Below are positions 16,113-25,619 of a stretch of 64,000 bases of DNA, one piece after another. The notes below the pieces were generated by a model. That model worked only from the letters and a program-made list of their open reading frames with translations. It was not told the origin of the DNA and made no database searches. The number at the start of each line of letters is the position of its first letter. The stretch's first letter is position 1. The stretch lies in assembly GCF_900107095.1 (NCBI RefSeq), contig NZ_FNOR01000003.1, forward strand, positions 1-64,000, read 5' to 3'. The stretch is from Collimonas sp. OK242 (lineage in GTDB: Bacteria; Pseudomonadota; Gammaproteobacteria; Burkholderiales; Burkholderiaceae_D). Position numbers and translations under genes: made by a program.

Positions 16113-17489
16113 ATGCATAAAAAAGTAACAGACTCAGTCCGATCATATTCAATGCCCCACATATCTCAGGAGGAAGCCACCTCCAGTCGAGAACAGACGC
16201 CCCAGTCTAGCCGGCAGAAGTCTCGGCAGAGCACCGATTTCCTGCGCAGCAACCTGCCGCCGGCTCCTCGCCTCAAGGAACGAAGCGATGAAGGCGAAAC
16301 CAGCCGGCTCTTCGGAGGCAGGTCGTCGGCTCCTGTCTCGGCTCGGTTCGATTCGGCACGCCTCAGTAGCGTGCTAGGCCGCTCGCCCCTCGATCAGCAT
16401 CAGTCGAGGTCAGAGATCGGCACCCCGGAATCTTCCCACGCCAGCACCAGCAGCACAACCGACCTGGAGTCTGGCGTCGTCGGACATCCCGCAGTCGAAC
16501 ATCAGACGGGGGCAGCCCCAGCTGCGGCCGCGGACGGCTCGGATCTTTCCGCGTCCGAAAAACTCAATGCCGGACTCTCGTCGGTCATGCAGCAATTCCT
16601 CGTCAGCGGCGCGAGTTGGGGTATTTCCCGCAAGCTGTTCGAGGAATTCGTTCCGGCAATCGGACAACTGATCGGCGGCAAGACCAGTGCCACCGCAGGT
16701 GCCGCCTACGGGCAGATTGCCGGTGCGGCGCTGGGCAACCTGCTTGGTGGCGTCGCACTGGGCGCCACACACTACATGACCGAGCATGGCGTGAAAAAGA
16801 TCAGGCTCGCCATCGGCAAAGGCAGCGAATATGCGCCCAAGGTCTCCGGCGAAGCGATGAAACAAGCCATTTTCATCGCCACGTTCACTACCTTCATGGC
16901 TTGCAAAAGCATGGCAAGATCATCCCTTCCCAAGCAAAAAAACGGAGAAGAGGACGCCGCGCTTGCCTATGCATTGGACATCGCATTTTCAGCGTTCGGC
17001 GGCGCCGCCGCAGAGGGCATCACGCAGTCGCTAGCCAAGGGCTTCGGCAAGATCTCGGCGAATTGGTCATGGGACGAGCTCAAATCACGGGTGATCGGAG
17101 GAACTGCAGCCGGAGCGGCGAGCGCCATGGGAGACATCAGCACAGACATCACCAAGGCAAGGAGCGATCTTCCCGGCAGCTCGCTCGCCGCAGCCGGCCT
17201 GGGCGGCGCGATGAACAGCGTCATGGCGCTGGGATCCTGGTTCCTGGTCCGAAAAGTGATGAACGATCATTACGCGGCCCGAACCTCGCACAGCACTGTG
17301 GCATCTGGCGCCACCCAGCCGGAGCCGGGTCGGAACGCAGAAGCAGAGGCGGCGCCGATCAATCCACATGCAGTTTCGCCGGAAGAAATAATGCAATTGG
17401 AACAATTCATCAACAGCAGCGCTCCTCTCACGACTGTCAGCGAATCGATGGTGGCCGTCCAGATGGCGGAACAGCTCGCCCGGGAATAA
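16113..17489 (+). CDS. Candidate type III effector, 458 aa, Gly/Ala-rich membrane-like helices
   Basis: 458 residues, strong GAGGAG site, PIP promoter upstream. Residues 1-150 are Ser/Arg/Pro-rich and disordered (secretion signal and chaperone site in such proteins). Residues ~160-380 contain Gly/Ala-rich hydrophobic helices: GAAYGQIAGAALGNLLGGVALGA, a segment around FIATFTTFMACKSM, and AAGLGGAMNSVMALGSWFLV. These alternate with amphipathic parts, as in pore-forming or organelle-targeted effectors. The C-terminal ~80 residues are polar. No known family recognised; it may be a distant paralogue of the 611-aa protein. It could alternatively be a translocon component, although no translocator chaperone is nearby. 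Confidence 0.7.
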   Translation: MHKKVTDSVRSYSMPHISQEEATSSREQTPQSSRQKSRQSTDFLRSNLPPAPRLKERSDEGETSRLFGGRSSAPVSARFDSARLSSVLGRSPLDQHQSRSEIGTPESSHASTSSTTDLESGVVGHPAVEHQTGAAPAAAADGSDLSASEKLNAGLSSVMQQFLVSGASWGISRKLFEEFVPAIGQLIGGKTSATAGAAYGQIAGAALGNLLGGVALGATHYMTEHGVKKIRLAIGKGSEYAPKVSGEAMKQAIFIATFTTFMACKSMARSSLPKQKNGEEDAALAYALDIAFSAFGGAAAEGITQSLAKGFGKISANWSWDELKSRVIGGTAAGAASAMGDISTDITKARSDLPGSSLAAAGLGGAMNSVMALGSWFLVRKVMNDHYAARTSHSTVASGATQPEPGRNAEAEAAPINPHAVSPEEIMQLEQFINSSAPLTTVSESMVAVQMAEQLARE

Positions 17490-18304
17490 TGTGAGCGTCA
17501 GCGCAACCTTTCGATTACCCATATCTTTCGGACGCGTGATTGAATCCTGGGGAAGCGCTTATATGGACGGCCCTTGGAATGCAATGCATTAACATGAATG
17601 TCGACGGAGGATTGTAGTCTTACATACGGCTTGTTTGCACAGACGTTTTATCCTGCTTGCCCGAGGGTGTTATACGTTTGTGTAAACGGTCAGCCATTAA
17701 CCGCCCCAAGTCAAAGGTGTGCCGGCGGCATCAATCGCAGTCGTCAGGATGGGATAAGCGGACCCCTGCCGCCATCACCTCTCCGTCTGCGTGCAAGCCG
17801 CAGCATTTGTTGTTTATGATCTCGCGCCTGGTCCAGTTCCGCACTGAGGTCGTGGGCATGGCCCTAGGTATATTCTTTCGCCGCATTCCAGACGTAGTCG
17901 TTTATCGTGCTTTGCCCAAACTGCTATCGCCGAACAGAATGATTTTTTATTCGATTGAGTAGGCCTCCTTTAGGGGGCTCGTTGAACGCAACTAACACTG
18001 GAGATGACTCGTAAGGAAATATTGATATTTCAGTAGGAAAAATGGAATTCACCGTAGGAAATACCTCAATACAGCCGTGAAGATTTGACCGTTACAAGCT
18101 TCGCCCGGAACCGCAGTAAACGATATGAATTGACCCCGCCATCATTCACAAATCATGGAGAATTTTTTTGTATGTATTCAAGAAAATTCGCTTGAAATTT
18201 AATTCGTGTTTGGTTTTCATGTGAAATAAGAGCCAGAAAGAAAATTGTTGCAAGAATGCTTCTGAATAGGTATGTTGCGCTAAAAAAACTATCAGGAGAC
18301 AACC
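17490..18304 (+). other. Intergenic region without recognised gene
   Basis: About 815 bp between the last effector and an ABC binding-protein gene. Short open frames (for example 17598-17819) lack ribosome sites and protein-like composition. No PIP box was found. The last ~200 bp are A/T-rich and probably carry the promoter of the gene at 18305. Confidence 0.5.
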
Positions 18305-19420
18305 ATGCTGCGCATTTCCCCTTTGCTATTGGGCCTCATTTTGAGCACCTTTAGCGCATTTTCCGCTGCCGAGAACAAGATCGTCATCGGCCAGTCGGTA
18401 GAACTATCCGGGCAGGCAACGGGCAAGGAAAACATGCTCGGTGCCCAGCTGTATTTCAACTGGCTCAATGCCCAAGGCGGTATTCTTGGGCAACAGATCG
18501 AATTTATCAGTTACGACGACCAGCGCGATCCACTCAAAACCAAAGAAAACACGCTGAAGCTGATCAACGAACACCACGCGCTGGCGTTGTTCGGCTATCG
18601 CAGCACACCGACGGTGGAGGCAATATTACCGCTGCTGGAGAAAAACAAGATTCCCCTTGTCGCCCCTTTTTCGGGTGCGCAATCACTATACAGGCCGACG
18701 CATCCCTATGTTTTCAACCTGCGCGCGAGCTATCAGGAGGAAGCGGCAAAAATGGTGGAGTCGCTGGCCACCCTGCAGATAAAAAAAGTCGCCATCCTGC
18801 ATCAGGACGACACCTTCGGCAAGGACGGTTTGGCCGGATTTGAAAAAAACCTTACCGCGAAGCAGCTCAAACCGGTCATCATCGCCGAATACAAACGCAA
18901 GGATTTGAATGTCGACGCGGCGGTCGCCAGTATCGCCGCCGTTAATCCACAAGCGGTGCTGATGGCTTGCACGCCGAATGCCTGTGCCGATTTCATCAAA
19001 AAAATGCGCGCATCCGGTCATGCGCCGCAATTCCTGATGCTCTCGAACGTCAATTCGGAAGAGTTCTTTACCTCCCTTGGAAAGGATGGGCGCGGTATCG
19101 GCGTCATGCAAGTTACGCCATCGCCGAATAATGTCGGAGTAACAGTCGTACGCGAGTTCCAGCGGGCGCTGAAGACGGCGAGTCATCCGCCACTCGCCAC
19201 CGATGCGGTGGAGGAAGGATTTATCGCCGCCAAACTGCTGGCCGAAGGTCTGCGCCGCGCCGGCGCCAATCCCAATGCACAAAAATTGGTGGCTGCATTG
19301 GAGGCCATGCACGATGTCGATCTAGGGGGTGTGTTCGTCAACTATAGCGCCAGAAACCACGACGGTTCGCATTTCGTTGAGCTGAGCATTGTCGGCCAAA
19401 ATGGCAAATTGATCAGGTAG
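18305..19420 (+). CDS. Periplasmic branched-chain amino acid-type ABC binding protein, second paralogue
   Basis: 371 residues with a signal peptide (cut near FSAAEN) and the Peripla_BP_6 fold: IVIGQSVELSGQATGKEN, LFGYRSTPTVEAILPLL, VAILHQDDTFGKDGL and EGLRRAGANPNAQ. AGGAGAC precedes the ATG. It shares order and many motifs with the protein at 6960 (ALALFG, QVTPSPN/QVAPSPF, EGLRRAG.NP). Again no permease or ATPase gene adjoins it. Likely roles are scavenging an amino acid-like host compound through a transporter encoded elsewhere, or ligand sensing. Confidence 0.85.
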   Translation: MLRISPLLLGLILSTFSAFSAAENKIVIGQSVELSGQATGKENMLGAQLYFNWLNAQGGILGQQIEFISYDDQRDPLKTKENTLKLINEHHALALFGYRSTPTVEAILPLLEKNKIPLVAPFSGAQSLYRPTHPYVFNLRASYQEEAAKMVESLATLQIKKVAILHQDDTFGKDGLAGFEKNLTAKQLKPVIIAEYKRKDLNVDAAVASIAAVNPQAVLMACTPNACADFIKKMRASGHAPQFLMLSNVNSEEFFTSLGKDGRGIGVMQVTPSPNNVGVTVVREFQRALKTASHPPLATDAVEEGFIAAKLLAEGLRRAGANPNAQKLVAALEAMHDVDLGGVFVNYSARNHDGSHFVELSIVGQNGKLIR

Positions 19421-20478
19421 TCGATGTGGTCACTCCGGCTGGGATGCACGACAGTCAGGCTCCTCGCCGTTTGCTGCACGGCGCTGAAACATGGGGTATA
19501 CGACGATTCGGCCTACCGTAGTCCGCCCGCACTCTCCCGTTGCACCTGCTAACGGTGCAATACCGGGGGATGAGAGGGGAAATAGCGCCTTGTTTCATCG
19601 AATTTATGATTTGCCGAGCGTTTTATCTGCACTTGTTTCAATTTGGTGGCTTATGCAGAGATTCCTTAACAATTTATTGTCTCAGGACTACATTTCCACA
19701 TAGCAACAAGTGACAATATTTGACATTCCAATATTGCAAATAAACAAGACAGGCCGATATCGTCAAAAAAATGTCCACTGAAAATGACGATCGGCGTCAG
19801 TCAGTACTGACGCCGATTCATGAATGCGATTAGCGGTGCGTGCGAGATGGGTAACGATCTGGGCGCAAAACCACCGAGACAACGCAAGCAGTGCAGGCAT
19901 TGCGACGGCCAGCGCACCTTCAGCACTTTGCCAAACGCGCCACGCCAGCCCAGATACTGGCACACCAATGGCCAGGATGTCAGCGCGCGCAACGCCGTCA
20001 CCTGCATCGCAGGGTAATTGGTCAATAGCAATTTCATCGCTTATCCATCAGTGAAAACATGGCGACTGCGCTTGGCATGGCGTGGACGCTGCGCAAATAA
20101 TACGATTGAGCTATCAAAAGAACTCCTGCTATTTTTTTGCTCCCAGCAGCGTACTGATCAGGCAGGCAATCGCGGTGAAGACGTCCTTAAAACGCCATAT
20201 CGACCATGGCGGCGTAGCTCCCGCGCCCCTCCCGAGACTGCGACGTTCAATTGAACCTCCTGATCGTTAAGAAGCGCCAGGGAAACGCGCAGGACATCTT
20301 TTTAGGGAGTTCCACAGCCCCTTGTCCGCGCATGCCGAAGCAACACAAAGAGCGTTTCGGCGATCCGAAATCTTGGAGCGCCCACCTCGTGACTGCCGAC
20401 GCACATGGTTTAAGCTTAAGGCGCTGTGCGGCAACCGCAAATCGAAGAATCCTACTAGCTGCACCTAATTGTTCACGA
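19421..20478 (+). other. ~1 kb region without a supportable gene
   Basis: Open frames in this stretch (both strands) overlap one another, lack ribosome sites and have Cys/Trp/Arg-rich compositions of non-coding readings. A near-perfect short palindrome lies at 19789-19814 (GACGCCGATT region around GTCAGTCAGTACTGAC). It is probably decayed mobile-element sequence, but no specific family could be identified. Confidence 0.4.
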
Positions 20479-21093
20479 CTAGCTTGTGTTTCTGTGCGGT
20501 TCACTTGGAATAATCACAGCCATCTCTATCAATCGATAAAAATAGAAACGTATTTTTTCCACGTCTTCGTTCAGTAGCTCAGCCAACTCTGAGGCGCTGG
20601 CGCCAACCACTAGCTGCTGAACAGTGCGATCCAAAAATCGCTGCAACACATAATTATCCATCGCATAGTCATTCCGATTTAAGCTAAAGCAGGTGTCGGC
20701 ACGCGGCAGCAATTTTTTCATGCCGCGATGGTGAAAAACAGAAAGCAGCGGCTTTTGAAATGGCTTTTCTTCGGGGTAGGAAATATGGCTTGTGTTACCC
20801 AGATCCTTTAGATCCAGATGAAAATCTCTGCGTAGTGGCATGGCATCCACCGGCAGATAGCGAAACGTCCCGGTAAAGGAGAGGATCAGCCTGGCCACCA
20901 CAGCTTTGGCCTGCTCAAGATCACTGGTATTGTCCGCATTTATTTGTAACGCGGTTAATACCTGTTCTGAAACGTGCAAGTAATATCGATTGCCATCACC
21001 GATATCGATGTGAATCACGCCAGAACGGTACTCTCCCACGCTAGTAAGTACAGCATGCAACGAAAAATCCGACAGTCGACCCCAGATTGCCAT
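20479..21093 (-). CDS. Hypothetical protein, possible DUF4388/PATAN-like domain
   Basis: 204 residues from ATG 21093, which follows GGAG by five bases; a GTG two codons upstream is less likely. The first half (GRLSDFSLHAVLTSVGEYRSGVIHI, then YYLHVSEQVLTAL) has the pattern of DUF4388/PATAN domains: a loss-of-function-like strand pair followed by a helix. Such domains occur in bacterial GTPase and gliding-type signalling systems. The second half is helical and polar (residues ~150-200) and resembles a small winged helix (ASELAELLNEDVEKIRFYFYRLIEM). The protein could therefore couple to the GTPase/roadblock operon at 28-31.7 kb, but that link is inference and the domain call is tentative. Confidence 0.55.
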   Translation of the reverse strand: MAIWGRLSDFSLHAVLTSVGEYRSGVIHIDIGDGNRYYLHVSEQVLTALQINADNTSDLEQAKAVVARLILSFTGTFRYLPVDAMPLRRDFHLDLKDLGNTSHISYPEEKPFQKPLLSVFHHRGMKKLLPRADTCFSLNRNDYAMDNYVLQRFLDRTVQQLVVGASASELAELLNEDVEKIRFYFYRLIEMAVIIPSEPHRNTS

Positions 21094-21284
21094 CCACACT
21101 CCGAAAATAGAAAAACATACAGACGCAACAGGCCCGGAGATAAATTTTGCTTTGAATCTTTGTCACATGCCAACGATTGAATCCACAGGGGAAACATCAA
21201 TTTTTTCCGAGATTGATATCTGTGGCCGAGCCGGATTCGGGTATCGGGCATGTGGCGGGTTTTGCCAGAGGAACACCGTCCAGT

Positions 21285-21560
21285 TCATGCATTCCCATCC
21301 TCGCAAAGAGCACTCGAATTCAATCCCCCCTTCAGTTCAGCAATTGATAAATTACTGATTTCATGAAGAGTGATCAAAAGGGATGCGCCGACTGCAGTTC
21401 GGCTATGGCGAATTTTGCTGATCACCGGCGGCGTCACTTTTAGACAGAGTGAGAGCGCAGCATCGTTTTTCAGTCCTAGTTGGATCATGATGACATCCAG
21501 CAATCTGTTCGCACTCTTAACGTATTCACCGACGTCCTCTGTATTTTTAATGGACTGCAT
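21285..21560 (-). CDS. Small XRE-like helix-turn-helix protein
   Basis: 91 residues. The stretch from LKNDAALSLCLKVTPPVISKIRHSRTAVGASLL to LHEISNLSIAEL has the pattern of a compact XRE/YdaS-like DNA-binding domain common in Burkholderiales and Xanthomonadales genomes. It would act as a small regulator in the cytoplasm. It is on the same strand as the gene at 20479, 191 bp upstream of it. No clear ribosome site precedes the ATG. Confidence 0.6.
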   Translation of the reverse strand: MQSIKNTEDVGEYVKSANRLLDVIMIQLGLKNDAALSLCLKVTPPVISKIRHSRTAVGASLLITLHEISNLSIAELKGGLNSSALCEDGNA

Positions 21561-21876
21561 TTAGTTTTCAAAAAGAAAATGAATCATGTAAAACTCATAG
21601 GCGCGCCCGCATTTCTTTTCAGGAAACCTATCGCGTGTTTTTAGCCGCGGTCGGCAGACATTTCTTCCCGCAACTCTCCAAATGCATCAAGCAATATTAA
21701 AATTTCTCAATGGAAATAATAATCAATCTCAGAAATTTGGCATATAAGGAAATCACCATCTTCTTGTAAGCACAATGGGAGTTATCGTCGGAAACTCCTT
21801 ATTTATCGATCTTGACCGGCAAACAGTTTCAATGCTGCCGATTCAATCTATGCATAGGTCATCGTGAATAGGAAGA

Positions 21877-22113
21877 TCAATGCGATCAAGCCAAGGAAAG
21901 CGAGATCGGCATTCCTTGCCACAGCATCTACGACAACATGAAGACTGCCGTGGACAACGTTCATAAAGGTAAAGAACGCAGCGTGAATGCCCGCTTCGCA
22001 GCCATGTGCGGCCATTACCTTTTTGAAACGGATTTCTGTGATGTCGCTTCCGGCTGGGAAAAGGGCATTGTCGAAAAAAACGTTCCGGCGGCGACCGAGT
22101 CATGGCCCAGGTC
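21877..22113 (+). pseudogene. IS21-family transposase (IstA) remnant
   Basis: The plus-strand frame reads IPCHSIYDNMKTAVDNV, KGKERSVNARFAAMCGHYLFE and CDVASGWEKGIVE in succession, the conserved end of the IS21 IstA catalytic domain (IYDNMKTAV...GKER...NxRFxxMxxHYxF...ASGWEKGxVE). It is bounded by in-frame stops near 21868 and 22114, with no start and no istB. The rest of 21561-22484 shows fragments but no intact gene. The remnant marks past IS insertion next to the sensor kinase. Confidence 0.75.
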
Positions 22114-22484
22114 ATGATGGCCGAAAGCCAACTCTCGAAATGGTCCAGAAAATCCAGGCAGATCAGTAAATTCCATCCTGGCGCCGCCAGAAGACCGAAT
22201 ATGTGGATGCGTATCTGACCTTCCGCCACGGCCCCGAGTTACTACTTGCAAATTGATGGTGTCCGTATATGAACCCCTCGGGCTGGGCCAACGGAGCGGG
22301 AGGAAGTGATACGCTTGTGGCGTGAACTCTTGCTGCTGGACCAGGCGGGGTAAAGATGATGGAGAAGAATTTGCTTTTGCCCCCCTGAATGGCATGGAGT
22401 TTGCTTGCCGTGGTTCACCACCCCTTCCCGAAAAAATCAAACGAACGTCAACAAGATGCCATACAGCAACAATGTTTCTTAAGA

Positions 22485-25400
22485 ATGCCAGAACAATCTG
22501 AAGTAATAAAGGCACTGCGTTGTTGGCTGAGAGCATTCGTATTTCTGTGCCAAATCTCTCTCCCGATGCTCGGAATTTGCCAGCAACTGCCATTGCACTA
22601 CTACACCCAAGAGGATGGACTACGCAATCTGGGGGTTACCACTCTCGCGCGGCAAGCAAACGGCTATATCTGGGTCGGCACGGAAAACGGCTTGTTCCGC
22701 TATGACGGTGCGCACTTTCAGCGATTTGACATAAGCGACGAGACTGGCGCCCTGTATATCGCCGCGCTGCATGTCGATGCAAGCGACCGCTTGTGGATCG
22801 GGACATTGAAAGGCTTGTATCAGTTGCAGGGCCAACGGCTCGCGCCCATGCAGTTTAAAAATGCGGAGCTTGCCTTTCATTGGGGCCAGGTTTTTGCCCA
22901 GCTTGGCCCCGACCGTCTGCTGGCGTTAAGCCACGACAACATATGGCAGATCACGTCTGCGGACGGCGGGGTGAGCTGGCAGGCGCAACAGTTTTTCAGC
23001 GCGAAGCAGTTGTTGCAGCATCCGGAGATGCAAGCTCTTCACAGTGTCCATGTCGGGCCGAAGGGGGATTTGTGGATGGGATGCGACCATTCGCTATGCC
23101 ATTACGACCAGGGCAAGCTAGTCGTCCTCGGCAAAAAGGACGGCCTGCCGGCCAAGCAATGGGGCGCCTTGCTGCACGACCGCCAAGGGACATTGTGGCT
23201 ACGCGGCGAAAAACAGGTATTTGCATTAGCCCCCGACACCCGGCTGTTTCTGAATCGCTCGCCACCGCAGAACGAACAAAAGAAACAGGAACGCGTTCCT
23301 CTTCTCGCCGAAGACCACAACGGCATGATTTTGAGCCAGCAAGATAGCGGCCTGATCCGCTGGGATGGCCGGAACTGGCAATCCTTCGCCGAAGGCAATG
23401 GACTGACCGTGAGCGACGGCATCAGCGCCATCCTGGATGGGGGGAACAACGGCCTCTGGCTAGGATCAGCGGGACGCGGCCTGATTCATTGGCTTGGCTA
23501 CCCCGACTGGGAAAACTGGACCTCGCGGCAAGGATTGCCTCACAACATTGTATGGTCTTTTTTGCGCGACCAGGCAGGCCGGCTTCATGTCGGCACTCGC
23601 TCCGGATCGGCCGTACTGCAGAAAACAGGCGGCTTCTCCACTTTGCAAGGCCGTTACGGCGGCAGCTCGCACGAGTGGATCAGCATGATCGAAGATGGCA
23701 AAGGGCGCGCCTGGGCCACCACGCTTTCAGGAACCCTGGTGCGTCGAGAGCCTGGCGCTACGCAAGACACGGTGATTGCCAAGCTGCCCGTGAGTAACGG
23801 CATGTTCTTCGACAGATCCGGACAGCTCTGGCTGAACACTCAGCGCGGACTATATGTCATCAGGCATCCCGATGTAAGCAGCTCGCCGCTGCAGGTGAAG
23901 GAAATATCGTCGGTGACAGGAGCCGGAGACGTCAATGTTTTCCACGGCTGCCAAAGCGCTTCCGGCGTGCTGTGGTTCGTTTCCGACAAAGGCCTGCTGC
24001 GCTTCGATGGCAAGGAATGGAGCAATCCCCGCTTTGCCGGAAACCGCTCTCCTCGGGGAGAGCTGAATACCGTTGCCTGTTCGAGTAAGGGCAATTTATG
24101 GCTGGCTAGCCTGGACGCAGGACTTTGGCGTGCTACGGAACAGGATGGCACCTTGGATATCCGTGACATTACCCCCCCGCAGCTGCAAAGGCAAAGCGTT
24201 CTGGCGCTGCTTGAAGATAGCCGCGGCTGGCTGTGGGTCTCCAGCGACGCCGGAATCGCTGTATGGAATCGCAATCAATGGCGGTTTTTTAATCAGCAAA
24301 GCGGCATGGTCTGGAACGACAGCAATACCGACGCCCTGTATGAAGATGACGATGCTTCGATATGGGTAGGAACCAGCAATGGCGCATCACATATTCTGCG
24401 ACCGGAATCCCTGTTTTTACCGTTTTCCCTGAACGTATTGGTGGAAAGCATCACCGGCGACGGCCGGCAACTGCCCTCGGACAAGCCCGTTCGCCTACCA
24501 TGGACATCCGGAGCGCTGAACTTCAGATTCGCAGCGCTTTCGTTTCAGAATCATGAGGCAATCGAATTTCATTATCGAATGAAAGGTCTGGAGCAGGAAT
24601 GGTCGCAGACCGCCACGCCTGAAGCACGCTACTCCGCTTTGCCGCCCGGCAGTTATCGTCTTCAGGTTACGGCAGAGAACGTTGCCATGCAGACGTCTTC
24701 GCCGGCAGTGGAAATTGAAATCGTGATTCTTGCGCCTTGGTGGCAGACCACCTTTTTCTATTATGTCTGCGGCATACTTTTGCTGCTGGTGCCATTCCTG
24801 TTGCAGCGCAATCGTATCCGCCGATTGCTCGCTCGGCAGCGCTTGAAGGAACGATTGGCGCGTGAGCGCGCTTATGAACTCGAACAGTCGCGAGAAGAGG
24901 AACGCAAGCATCTGACGCGCGAAATTCACGATGAACTCGGCCAATACCTGTCGGCAATGCGCATGGGAGTTTCGGTGATCGGTATCGAGTTCGGGGAGAA
25001 AAATCCGGCATTGCAAGGAAAAGTCCAACGGCAAGTATCGCTGGTCGACAGCACCATTAAGATAGTACGTAACATTGTTTCTGCGTTGCGTCCGGCTGCA
25101 CTGGATATGGGGATGGTGCCAGCGCTGGAATGGCTGGCGAATGAATTTTCGGAAAACACCGGTATTCCATGCATTTTGCACGTCGATGAAAAAACAATCG
25201 TCTTGGACGAGAAACGGGCGACGACTTTTTTTCGCATTGTGCAGGAATCCCTGACCAATATCGCTCGTCATGCACAAGCCAGCCAGGTGGAAATCCGGTT
25301 GAACAGAAAAGATGCGCAATATTTGCTCGAAGTGCGCGACAACGGCAGAGGCTTTGATACTCTCCTGCGCAAGAAAAATTCGTTCGGTCTGACCGGCATC

Positions 25401-25511
25401 CGGGAGCGCGCTTTTATGCTCGACGGCAGTGTCGATATCCTTAGCGTAGCGGGTGCCGGCACCACCATCCGGGTTCAGATTCCGGTCGAAGATGGCGGGA
25501 AGGCCAAATGA
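22485..25511 (+). CDS. Two-component hybrid-type sensor: ligand-binding propeller, Y_Y_Y domain, histidine kinase
   Basis: ~1008 residues from ATG 22485 (an upstream in-frame ATG at 22389 is possible; neither has a good ribosome site). A signal anchor (AFVFLCQISLPMLGICQQ) is followed by ~600 residues of two-component regulator propeller repeats (G.IWVGTENGLFRYDG, LWIGTLKGLYQ and similar), which form periplasmic beta-propellers. Next come a Y_Y_Y domain, a transmembrane helix (FYYVCGILLLLVPFLL), a HisKA_3 dimerisation domain with the phospho-acceptor in REIHDELGQ, and a HATPase_c domain (RIVQESLTNIARHA, DNGRGFD, FGLTGIRERA). Kinases of this build pair with NarL/LuxR-type regulators and often sense polysaccharides. 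A partner gene seems to start at 25508 but is cut off. The nearby alginate lyase-like gene suggests a glycan signal. Confidence 0.86.
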   Translation: MPEQSEVIKALRCWLRAFVFLCQISLPMLGICQQLPLHYYTQEDGLRNLGVTTLARQANGYIWVGTENGLFRYDGAHFQRFDISDETGALYIAALHVDASDRLWIGTLKGLYQLQGQRLAPMQFKNAELAFHWGQVFAQLGPDRLLALSHDNIWQITSADGGVSWQAQQFFSAKQLLQHPEMQALHSVHVGPKGDLWMGCDHSLCHYDQGKLVVLGKKDGLPAKQWGALLHDRQGTLWLRGEKQVFALAPDTRLFLNRSPPQNEQKKQERVPLLAEDHNGMILSQQDSGLIRWDGRNWQSFAEGNGLTVSDGISAILDGGNNGLWLGSAGRGLIHWLGYPDWENWTSRQGLPHNIVWSFLRDQAGRLHVGTRSGSAVLQKTGGFSTLQGRYGGSSHEWISMIEDGKGRAWATTLSGTLVRREPGATQDTVIAKLPVSNGMFFDRSGQLWLNTQRGLYVIRHPDVSSSPLQVKEISSVTGAGDVNVFHGCQSASGVLWFVSDKGLLRFDGKEWSNPRFAGNRSPRGELNTVACSSKGNLWLASLDAGLWRATEQDGTLDIRDITPPQLQRQSVLALLEDSRGWLWVSSDAGIAVWNRNQWRFFNQQSGMVWNDSNTDALYEDDDASIWVGTSNGASHILRPESLFLPFSLNVLVESITGDGRQLPSDKPVRLPWTSGALNFRFAALSFQNHEAIEFHYRMKGLEQEWSQTATPEARYSALPPGSYRLQVTAENVAMQTSSPAVEIEIVILAPWWQTTFFYYVCGILLLLVPFLLQRNRIRRLLARQRLKERLARERAYELEQSREEERKHLTREIHDELGQYLSAMRMGVSVIGIEFGEKNPALQGKVQRQVSLVDSTIKIVRNIVSALRPAALDMGMVPALEWLANEFSENTGIPCILHVDEKTIVLDEKRATTFFRIVQESLTNIARHAQASQVEIRLNRKDAQYLLEVRDNGRGFDTLLRKKNSFGLTGIRERAFMLDGSVDILSVAGAGTTIRVQIPVEDGGKAK

Positions 25512-25552
25512 ACGGAGTTCGTCGCCAGAAATAGTTCTTCCGAGGGGGCCCT
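25508..25552 (+). pseudogene. Truncated start of a response-regulator gene
   Basis: ATGA overlaps the end of the kinase gene, the usual coupling to a regulator gene. The frame gives MNGVRRQK then stops; adding one A in the AAA run would read QKIVL, the typical first strand of a receiver domain. Nothing receiver-like follows. The partner has probably been lost by deletion. Confidence 0.4.
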
Positions 25553-25619
25553 AGCATCATGGCCTGGAAACCGACAAGGTCGACATATGACGGCCAGATA
25601 CGTGCCGGCAATCAAAACG

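Noticed and set aside
17598-17962. Plus-strand open frames in the 17.5-18.3 kb gap
   Set aside because: No ribosome site, no family resemblance, unusual composition.
18090-18125. TTCGC before the second ABC binding-protein gene as a PIP box
   Set aside because: There is no second TTCGN at a 15-bp spacing.
19763-20037. Overlapping minus-strand open frames of 66 and 78 codons
   Set aside because: They overlap in different frames, lack ribosome sites, and are Cys/Trp-rich as expected of non-coding readings.
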